A stretch of 9,070 bases of DNA. It comes from an uncultured Lachnospiraceae bacterium. Lineage in GTDB: Bacteria > Bacillota > Clostridia > Lachnospirales > Lachnospiraceae. Under the pieces are notes generated by a model that ran no database searches, was not told the origin of the DNA, and was given only the letters and a program-made list of their open reading frames with translations. How positions within the stretch are numbered: the stretch's first letter is position 1; each line of letters starts with the position of its first letter. Location: NCBI GenBank assembly GCA_902783445.1, contig CACZQX010000184.1:1-9070 (forward strand), given 5' to 3'. A program made the translations under genes and the position numbers. This document shows, piece by piece, positions 1 through 6,453 of this stretch.

Positions 1-2238
1 AGAATGTGTCCTATCGAGACACCTGAAGGTCCTAACATCGGTCTTATCAACTCACTTGCTTCTTATGCAAGAATTAACGAATATGGCTTCATTGAAGCTC
101 CATACAGAAAAGTTGACAAGAAAGACCCTGAAAATCCTGTAGTTACAGACGAAGTTGTATATCTTACAGCTGATGAAGAAGATAACTACATCGTAGCTCA
201 GGCTAACGAGCCATTGGATGAAAAAGGTCATTTCATCAACGAAAACGTTTCCGGACGTTTTAAAGAGGAAACATCACAGTTCAAGAAGAGAACCATCGAC
301 CTTATGGACGTTTCTCCTAAGATGGTATTCTCCGTTGCAACATCAATGATTCCTTTCCTTGAAAACGATGATGCTAACCGTGCCCTCATGGGTTCCAACA
401 TGCAGCGTCAGGCAGTACCTCTTCTTACAACGGAAGCACCTGTTATCGGTACCGGTATGGAAGTTAAAGCGGCTGCCGACTCCGGCGTTTGCGTACTTGC
501 AAAAGCAGGCGGTATTGTTGAAAGAGTAACATCAAACGAGATCGCAATCAGAGAAGATGACGGTCTTTTGGAAACATACAGACTCATTAAGTTTGCAAGA
601 AGTAACCAGTCAAACTGCTATAACCAAAGACCAATCGTCGACAAAGGCGAAAGAGTTGAAAAAGGTCAGGTTATTGCTGACGGTGCTTCAACATCAAACG
701 GTGAAATAGCACTTGGTAAAAACCCTCTCATCGGTTTCATGACTTGGGAAGGTTACAACTACGAAGATGCTGTACTTCTCAGTGAAAGACTTGTACAGGA
801 CGATGTCTACACATCGGTTCATATAGAAGAATACGAATCGGAATCACGTGATACGAAACTCGGACCTGAAGAAATTACAAGAGACGTTCCGGGTGTTGGT
901 GATGATGCCTTAAAAGACCTTGATGAGCGCGGTATCATCAGAATTGGTGCCGAAGTTCGTGCAGGGGATATCTTGGTTGGTAAAGTTACACCTAAGGGTG
1001 AAACCGAACTTACAGCCGAAGAAAGACTTCTTCGTGCTATTTTCGGTGAAAAAGCACGTGAAGTAAGAGATACATCACTTAAAGTACCTCACGGTGAATA
1101 CGGTATCGTTGTTGATGCTAAGGTATTTACAAGAGAAAACGGTGATGAACTTGCGCCGGGCGTAAACCAGGCAGTTAGAATTTATATTGCACAGAAAAGA
1201 AAGATTTCAGTCGGTGATAAGATGGCCGGCCGTCACGGTAACAAGGGTGTTGTTTCCCGTATTTTACCTGTAGAAGACATGCCATTCCTTCCAAACGGAC
1301 GCCCGCTTGATATCGTTCTTAACCCACTTGGTGTTCCTTCTCGTATGAACATCGGACAGGTGCTTGAAATTCACCTTTCGCTTGCAGCTAAGGCCCTTGG
1401 CTTTAACATTGCAACACCTGTATTTGACGGTGCAAACGAGTTTGATATCATGGACACTCTCGATCTTGCAAATGACTATGTAAATCTTGAGTGGGATGAA
1501 TTTAAGAAAAAACACGGAAAAGAACTTCTTCCGGAAGTATTAAAATACTTGGAGGATAACCTTGATCACAGAAAAGAGTGGAAAGGCGTTCCTATTTCAA
1601 GAGACGGTAAAGTAAGACTTCGTGACGGTAGAACAGGTGAATACTTCGACAGCCCTGTAACTATCGGACACATGCATTATCTTAAACTTCACCACTTGGT
1701 TGATGATAAGATTCATGCTCGTTCAACCGGTCCGTACTCACTCGTAACACAGCAGCCGCTGGGTGGTAAAGCTCAGTTCGGTGGACAGCGTTTCGGTGAA
1801 ATGGAAGTTTGGGCTCTTGAAGCTTACGGTGCATCCTATACTCTTCAGGAAATCTTAACGGTTAAGTCCGATGATGTTGTTGGACGTGTTAAGACATACG
1901 AAGCAATCATCAAGGGTGAAAACATTCCTGATTCGGGTATTCCTGAATCATTCAAGGTATTGCTTAAAGAACTTCAGTCACTGGGTCTTGACGTAAAAGT
2001 CCTTAAAGAGGATGATACGGAAGTTGAAATGGTTGAAAACATCGACTATGGTGAAACTGAATACAAAGCAATGATAAATAACGTAGACTATGCAAAACAG
2101 CAGGAAGATTTGGCAGCTGCAGGTTACCAGACACAGGAATTCCAGGATGGTGAACTTGTAGGTGTTGATGATGCGGACATAGTTGAAGACGCTGAAGATG
2201 TTGCAGACATTGAAGGCGAAATGGACGAAGAGTTTTAG
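1..2238 (+). CDS. rpoB: DNA-directed RNA polymerase subunit beta (5' partial, C-terminal 745 codons)
   Basis: This is the catalytic beta subunit of cytoplasmic RNA polymerase, which forms the active-site cleft with beta-prime. The frame is open at base 1 and the segment begins at RMCPIETPEGPNIGLI, equivalent to about E. coli residue 557, so the N-terminal half including the main rifampicin cluster lies outside. Rifampicin cluster II is present, with wild-type Pro and Ile at the positions matching E. coli P564 and I572. Other visible landmarks are the GYNYEDA acidic pair (codons at 763-768), the active-site lysine segment GDKMAGRHGNKG (about 1213-1248), NPLGVPSRMNIGQ, and the C-terminal block KAQFGGQRFGEMEVWALEAYG that clamps onto beta-prime. 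The last 30 or so residues are strongly acidic. Compared with B. subtilis, about 40 extra residues are inserted near 1471-1590. The gene is followed 17 bases later by rpoC in the same operon. The identification is certain. Confidence 0.99.
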   Translation, partial: RMCPIETPEGPNIGLINSLASYARINEYGFIEAPYRKVDKKDPENPVVTDEVVYLTADEEDNYIVAQANEPLDEKGHFINENVSGRFKEETSQFKKRTIDLMDVSPKMVFSVATSMIPFLENDDANRALMGSNMQRQAVPLLTTEAPVIGTGMEVKAAADSGVCVLAKAGGIVERVTSNEIAIREDDGLLETYRLIKFARSNQSNCYNQRPIVDKGERVEKGQVIADGASTSNGEIALGKNPLIGFMTWEGYNYEDAVLLSERLVQDDVYTSVHIEEYESESRDTKLGPEEITRDVPGVGDDALKDLDERGIIRIGAEVRAGDILVGKVTPKGETELTAEERLLRAIFGEKAREVRDTSLKVPHGEYGIVVDAKVFTRENGDELAPGVNQAVRIYIAQKRKISVGDKMAGRHGNKGVVSRILPVEDMPFLPNGRPLDIVLNPLGVPSRMNIGQVLEIHLSLAAKALGFNIATPVFDGANEFDIMDTLDLANDYVNLEWDEFKKKHGKELLPEVLKYLEDNLDHRKEWKGVPISRDGKVRLRDGRTGEYFDSPVTIGHMHYLKLHHLVDDKIHARSTGPYSLVTQQPLGGKAQFGGQRFGEMEVWALEAYGASYTLQEILTVKSDDVVGRVKTYEAIIKGENIPDSGIPESFKVLLKELQSLGLDVKVLKEDDTEVEMVENIDYGETEYKAMINNVDYAKQQEDLAAAGYQTQEFQDGELVGVDDADIVEDAEDVADIEGEMDEEF

Positions 2239-2255
2239 AAGGGAGAGTGTACTAG

Positions 2256-5200
2256 ATGACAGAACAGAAATCAACATATCAGCCAATGACTTTTGATAAA
2301 ATAAGAATTGGCTTGGCATCTCCTGAAAAAATCAGGGAATGGTCAAGAGGCGAAGTAACAAAGCCGGAAACCATTAACTACAGAACTCTTAAACCGGAAA
2401 GAGACGGTTTATTCTGCGAAAAAATATTCGGACCAAGCAAGGACTGGGAATGTCATTGCGGTAAATATAAAAAAGTAAGATACAAAGGCGTAATCTGCGA
2501 CCGTTGTGGTGTTGAGGTTACAAAAGCAAGCGTTCGTCGTGACCGTATGGGTAGCATCGAGCTTGCTGCTCCGGTATCTCACATTTGGTACTTCAAAGGT
2601 ATCCCAAGCAGAATGGGTCTTATTTTGGACCTTTCTCCGAGAACACTTGAAAAAGTACTTTATTTCGCATCTTACATTGTACTTGACGCAGGTGAAACAA
2701 AGCTTCAATACAAACAGGTTCTTTCAGAAAAAGAATACAGAGATGCGGTTGAAGAATTCGGCGATAAGGCATTCAGAGTAGGTATGGGTGCCGAAGCTAT
2801 CGATGAGCTTTTAAGCTCAATCGACCTTGATGCACTTTCGGAAGAATTAAAAGAAAGTCTTCAAGATGCAACAGGCCAGAAAAAGGCTAAAAACGTTAAA
2901 AGACTTGAAGTAGTTGAAGCATTCAGAGCATCGGGCAACAAACCTGAATGGATGATTCTTAAAGTACTTCCTGTTATTCCACCGGATCTTCGTCCTATGG
3001 TACAGCTTGACGGTGGACGTTTTGCAACAAGTGATTTAAATGATTTATACAGAAGAATCATCAACAGAAATAACAGACTTCGTCGTCTTATCGAACTTGG
3101 AGCACCTGAAATCATTATCAGAAATGAAAAACGTATGCTTCAGGAAGCTGTTGATGCTCTTATTGATAACGGTCGTCGCGGACGTGCCGTAACAGGCCCG
3201 GGTAACAGAGCTCTTAAGTCTTTATCAGACATGTTAAAGGGTAAACAGGGCCGATTCCGTCAGAACTTGCTCGGTAAGCGTGTTGACTACTCAGGTCGTT
3301 CGGTTATCGTTGTAGGTCCGGAACTTAAGATTTACCAGTGCGGTCTTCCTAAAGAAATGGCTATCGAGCTTTTCAAACCTTTTGTTATGAAAGAGCTCGT
3401 TAACAACGGAACAGCACACAATATCAAAAATGCAAAGAAAATGGTAGAAAGACTCCAAGGCGAAGTTTGGGATGTTTTGGAAGAAGTTATCAAAGAACAT
3501 CCGGTTATGCTTAACCGTGCCCCGACACTTCACAGACTTGGTATTCAGGCTTTCGAGCCAATCCTTGTAGAAGGTAAAGCAATTAAGCTTCATCCTCTTG
3601 TATGTACAGCTTACAACGCCGATTTCGACGGTGACCAGATGGCTGTCCATCTTCCACTTTCGGTTGAAGCACAGGCAGAATGTAGATTTTTACTTCTTTC
3701 CCCTAACAACTTGCTTAAACCTTCGGATGGTGCACCTGTTGCCGTTCCTTCACAGGATATGGTACTTGGTATCTACTATCTTACAATGAAAAAATATCCT
3801 GACTTTACGGGAGATAAAGAAATCGAAGATAAGGTTGTTGCTGAATTTGCAACAATAGAAGAAGCTGAAAAAGCATTCGATAAGATAAAGAAGGCTACTG
3901 CTGCTCAGATTAAGAAAGACCCTGCTCTTTCACCTAACAGAATGGACGAGTATGTAAGAGTTAACGTTGATCCTGAAAGAAACAGAATTATCGTTACCAC
4001 ACTCAGAAGCCTTTTTGCTCAGAAATATTTCGATGGAATCAACTCGGCTATTCTTGCTTACGAAAACGGAGTTATTTCTCTTCATGAAACAATTCATGTT
4101 AAGAGAACGGTTAAAACTCCTGAAGGAAAAGAAGTTACGGGCGTAATCGAGGCTACACTCGGTCGTCTTATCTTCAACGAAATCATTCCTCAGGATCTTG
4201 GTTTCGTTAAGAGAGAAACAGACGAGGATTACTTAAAACTCGAAGTCGACAAACACGTTGGCAAGAAAGAGCTTAAGAAGATTCTTGAAAAGACATTCAA
4301 CACTCATGCGGCTACAGCAACAGCCGAAATCCTTGATAACATCAAGAGCATGGGTTACAAATATTCAACAAGAGCGGCTCTTACGGTTTCTATTTCCGAT
4401 ATGACCGTACCGGAAGAAAAGAAACAGATTATTAAAGATGCTGAAGCTCAGGTTGAACAAATCGAAAAGAACCATATGCGTGGTATGACAACCGAAAACG
4501 AAAGATATCAGCAGGTTGTATCTGTATGGAGAGATGCCGATGACAAAGTTACAAGCGCACTTCTTAATACACTTGATAAATACAACAACATCTACATGAT
4601 GGCTGATTCCGGTGCCCGTGGTTCTAACCAGCAGATTAAACAGCTTGCGGGTATGCGTGGTCTTATGGCCGATACAACAGGTAAGACTATCGAACTTCCA
4701 ATCAAGTCAAACTTCCGTGAAGGTCTTGATATTTTGGAATACTTCATTTCTGCCCATGGTGCCAGAAAAGGTCTTTCCGATACCGCTCTTCGTACAGCCG
4801 ATTCGGGTTACCTTACAAGACGTCTTGTTGACGTTTCACAGGAACTTATCATTCGTGATGTTGACTGTGCCGAAGGAAAAGAAATTCCATTTATGGAAGT
4901 AAAAGCTTTCATGAACGGTGAAGAAGTAATTGAATCACTTAAAGATAGAATTACAGGCAGATATGCTGCAGAGGATATTTACTCACTTGCAACGGGCGAA
5001 CTTATCGTTAAGGCTAATCAGATGATTACTCCGAGACGTGCGGAAGCCGTACTTGAGCCTAAGCTTGATAAGAAAGGCAATGTTGTTGAGGAAAGACAGT
5101 CAGTTAAGATCAGAACTATCCTTACATGTAAGTCAAAAACAGGTATCTGCGCTAAATGTTACGGTGCAAACATGGCAACAGGCCAGTCTGTACAGGTTGG

Positions 5201-6161
5201 TGAAGCTGTTGGTATCATCGCTGCTCAGTCAATCGGTGAACCGGGTACACAGCTTACCATGAGAACATTCCATGCCGGTGGTGTAGCCGGTGATGATATC
5301 ACACAGGGTCTTCCTCGTGTCGAGGAACTTTTTGAAGCCCGTAAGCCAAAGGGTCTTGCTATTATCGCAGAGTTTGGCGGCAAGGTTGAAATCAGAGAGA
5401 CCAAGAAAAAACGTGAAGTTGTTGTTACAAACCCTGAAACAGGCGATTCCAAGGCATACCTTATTCCTTACGGATCACGTATCAACAAGAACATTCACGA
5501 CGGCAACATGATTGAAGCCGGTGATGAACTTACAGAAGGTAGCGTTAACCCACATGATATTCTTAAGATTAAGGGTGTTAGAGCGGTTCAGGACTACATG
5601 CTTCGTGAAGTTCAAAGAGTTTACAGACTCCAAGGTGTTGATATCAACGATAAACATATTGAAGTTATCGTTCGTCAGATGCTTAAGAAAATTGAAGTTG
5701 AGGAAGCCGGAGATTCAGATCTTCTTCCGGGAACAAGCGTTGATGTTCTTGACTTTGACGAAATTAACGAAAAACTTATTGCAGAAGGAAAAGAGCCTGC
5801 AACAGGTAAGCAGAAGATGCTTGGTATTACAAAAGCTTCTCTTGCAACAAGCTCATTCCTTTCAGCCGCTTCATTCCAGGAGACAACAAAAGTTCTTACG
5901 GAAGCAGCTATTTGCGGTAAGGTTGATCCGCTTATCGGTCTTAAAGAAAATGTTATTATCGGTAAGTTGATTCCTGCAGGTACAGGTATGAAACGTTACA
6001 GAAACGTTAAACTTGATTCTGATATCTGGATTAAAGAAAATGCAGAAAGACAGGCAAGAGAACGTGCAGAAGCTGAAGCAGCGGCTAAAGCAGCCAAAGA
6101 GGCAGAAGCCGAAGCTGTGGAAGAAGTGGTTGAAGACGTAACTGAATCTGTAGAAGAATAA
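2256..6161 (+). CDS. rpoC: DNA-directed RNA polymerase subunit beta-prime
   Basis: This is the beta-prime subunit of RNA polymerase, which holds the catalytic magnesium. The start is supported by GGGAGAG at 2241-2247, and the N-terminus MTFDKIRIGLASPEKIREWS is typical. The N-terminal zinc site is C66, C68, C81, C84. The catalytic motif NADFDGD carries D456, D458 and D460 (3621-3635). The bridge helix lies near 828-856. The second zinc site is C871, C958, C965, C968. The trigger loop holds M1002, R1003 and H1006 and runs without the large insertion seen in proteobacteria. At 1301 residues it exceeds B. subtilis RpoC (1199). The difference is an insert of about 65-70 residues between LGIYYLT (504-510) and AYENG (601-605), plus a charged tail of about 40 residues (1262-1301) rich in Ala and Glu. 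It is co-transcribed with rpoB and ends 17 bases before an intrinsic terminator. The identification is certain; the roles of the extra segments are unknown. Confidence 0.99.
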   Translation: MTEQKSTYQPMTFDKIRIGLASPEKIREWSRGEVTKPETINYRTLKPERDGLFCEKIFGPSKDWECHCGKYKKVRYKGVICDRCGVEVTKASVRRDRMGSIELAAPVSHIWYFKGIPSRMGLILDLSPRTLEKVLYFASYIVLDAGETKLQYKQVLSEKEYRDAVEEFGDKAFRVGMGAEAIDELLSSIDLDALSEELKESLQDATGQKKAKNVKRLEVVEAFRASGNKPEWMILKVLPVIPPDLRPMVQLDGGRFATSDLNDLYRRIINRNNRLRRLIELGAPEIIIRNEKRMLQEAVDALIDNGRRGRAVTGPGNRALKSLSDMLKGKQGRFRQNLLGKRVDYSGRSVIVVGPELKIYQCGLPKEMAIELFKPFVMKELVNNGTAHNIKNAKKMVERLQGEVWDVLEEVIKEHPVMLNRAPTLHRLGIQAFEPILVEGKAIKLHPLVCTAYNADFDGDQMAVHLPLSVEAQAECRFLLLSPNNLLKPSDGAPVAVPSQDMVLGIYYLTMKKYPDFTGDKEIEDKVVAEFATIEEAEKAFDKIKKATAAQIKKDPALSPNRMDEYVRVNVDPERNRIIVTTLRSLFAQKYFDGINSAILAYENGVISLHETIHVKRTVKTPEGKEVTGVIEATLGRLIFNEIIPQDLGFVKRETDEDYLKLEVDKHVGKKELKKILEKTFNTHAATATAEILDNIKSMGYKYSTRAALTVSISDMTVPEEKKQIIKDAEAQVEQIEKNHMRGMTTENERYQQVVSVWRDADDKVTSALLNTLDKYNNIYMMADSGARGSNQQIKQLAGMRGLMADTTGKTIELPIKSNFREGLDILEYFISAHGARKGLSDTALRTADSGYLTRRLVDVSQELIIRDVDCAEGKEIPFMEVKAFMNGEEVIESLKDRITGRYAAEDIYSLATGELIVKANQMITPRRAEAVLEPKLDKKGNVVEERQSVKIRTILTCKSKTGICAKCYGANMATGQSVQVGEAVGIIAAQSIGEPGTQLTMRTFHAGGVAGDDITQGLPRVEELFEARKPKGLAIIAEFGGKVEIRETKKKREVVVTNPETGDSKAYLIPYGSRINKNIHDGNMIEAGDELTEGSVNPHDILKIKGVRAVQDYMLREVQRVYRLQGVDINDKHIEVIVRQMLKKIEVEEAGDSDLLPGTSVDVLDFDEINEKLIAEGKEPATGKQKMLGITKASLATSSFLSAASFQETTKVLTEAAICGKVDPLIGLKENVIIGKLIPAGTGMKRYRNVKLDSDIWIKENAERQARERAEAEAAAKAAKEAEAEAVEEVVEDVTESVEE

Positions 6162-6178
6162 TTTAAAACAAAAATTAA

Positions 6179-6206
6179 GGGACAGGCAAATGCCTGTCCT
6201 TTTTTT
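6179..6206 (+). terminator. Intrinsic terminator of the rpoBC operon
   Basis: The arms GGACAGGC (6180-6187) and GCCTGTCC (6192-6199) are perfectly complementary around a four-base AAAT loop. They can be extended by a G-U and two A-U pairs, and a run of seven T follows (6200-6206). This is a textbook rho-independent terminator 17 bases after the rpoC stop codon. It separates the polymerase genes from the transport operon. On the opposite strand the hairpin is followed by a T-rich stretch, so it may work weakly in both directions. Confidence 0.93.
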
Positions 6207-6343
6207 GACGATATAAAATCCCGGTACGTGGCCCGGGCGACTTTTGAGGATTTGTGGAGAAAGGAAAACAAAATGACCACAATCAATCACTAATTACCGC
6301 AAAAGTGACTTACTAAGATTGTATATTTTTAAAAATAAGAAAA
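6207..6343. other. Non-coding spacer between rpoBC terminator and ABC operon promoter
   Basis: No convincing gene lies here on either strand. The first part holds a GC-rich island, unlike the AT-rich surroundings, where CCCGG (6220-6224) can pair with CCGGG (6233-6237). An alternative outer pairing is AAATCC (6216-6221) with GGATTT (6248-6253). A good ribosome binding site and a six-codon ORF follow (described separately). The rest is AT-rich and includes the perfect 14-base palindrome TATTTTTAAAAATA (6324-6337), which may act as an AT-rich upstream element for the promoter that follows. Confidence 0.6.
6273..6293 (+). other. Six-codon ORF with good ribosome binding site; possible decayed rpsL start
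   Basis: ATG at 6273 is preceded by AGAAAGGA (6258-6265) at ideal spacing and encodes only MTTINH before TAA. Ribosomal protein S12 commonly begins M-P-T-[IFV]-N-Q-L-V-R-K, and rpsL is often the gene after rpoC. If small indels are allowed, the bases after AATCA can be read as L-[IV]-x-R-K up to about 6307, after which nothing resembles rpsL. It could be the decayed stub of rpsL left at a rearrangement junction, a tiny leader peptide, or chance. The match is too short to settle by eye. Confidence 0.3.
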
Positions 6344-6344
6344 A

Positions 6345-6361
6345 ACATATTGACAATATGT
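6345..6361. repeat. 17-base inverted repeat overlapping the -35 box
   Basis: ACATATTG (6345-6352) is a perfect inverted copy of CAATATGT (6354-6361) around a single central A. The -35 hexamer sits inside it. It could be a binding site for a dimeric regulator that blocks or aids polymerase, but in sequence this AT-rich an 8-base dyad can also arise by chance. Confidence 0.4.
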
Positions 6362-6377
6362 ATTTTGAAGATATAAA
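6350..6377 (+). promoter_or_regulatory. Sigma-A type promoter of the ABC transport operon
   Basis: A perfect -35 box TTGACA (6350-6355) is followed after 16 bases by a -10 box TATAAA (6372-6377, one mismatch to TATAAT). Transcription would start near 6384, giving an untranslated leader of about 70 bases before the ATPase start at 6454. It lies downstream of the rpoBC terminator, so the transport operon has its own promoter. AT-rich sequence upstream may strengthen it. Confidence 0.8.
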
Positions 6378-6391
6378 ATAAGAAAAGCAAG

Positions 6392-6411
6392 TTGAGTAAA
6401 CGTTTACTCAA
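6392..6411. promoter_or_regulatory. LacI/GalR-family (or CcpA-like) operator, perfect 20-bp palindrome
   Basis: The half-site TTGAGTAAAC is followed directly by its exact reverse complement, giving a central AAACGTTT. A palindrome with a central CG is the hallmark of operators bound by LacI/GalR-family dimers. The core GTAAACGTTTAC also fits the CcpA cre consensus, except at the outermost T and A of that consensus. The site spans about +8 to +27 relative to the predicted start, where a bound repressor would block polymerase. It therefore probably gives sugar-dependent induction or catabolite repression of the operon. No regulator gene lies in the window. Confidence 0.8.
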
Positions 6412-6444
6412 ACGAGAATAATTAATTTCATGTGTATTAGAATT

Positions 6445-6448
6445 GGAG
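6445..6448 (+). promoter_or_regulatory. Ribosome binding site that sets the ATPase start at 6454
   Basis: GGAG is placed five bases before the ATG at 6454. The in-frame ATG at 6430 lacks a comparable site, and starting there would add eight residues (MCIRIGEK) that ABC ATPases of this class do not need. Confidence 0.7.
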
Positions 6449-6453
6449 AAAAA

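Noticed and set aside
1978..2319. Minus-strand ORF of 113 codons spanning the rpoB-rpoC junction
   Set aside because: It is an antisense shadow of two highly conserved coding regions, with a hydrophobic Phe-rich translation typical of such shadows and no support as a gene.
5512..5970. Plus-strand ORF of 152 codons inside rpoC in another frame
   Set aside because: It lies entirely within conserved rpoC sequence, and its composition is that of an out-of-frame reading.
6216..6237. Terminator on the minus strand formed by the CCCGG/CCGGG repeat
   Set aside because: The stem is five pairs with an eight-base loop, the following ATTTTAT is a poor T-run, and there is no minus-strand gene to terminate.
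5871..6290. Two overlapping minus-strand ORFs of 96-139 codons across the end of rpoC
   Set aside because: They are antisense to conserved rpoC codons and the terminator. They have low-complexity Phe/Cys- or Ser/Ala-rich translations and no recognisable motif.
6430..6453. Upstream in-frame ATG as the start of the ATPase
   Set aside because: No ribosome binding site at proper spacing. The ATG at 6454 has GGAG five bases before it and gives the expected N-terminus for this class.
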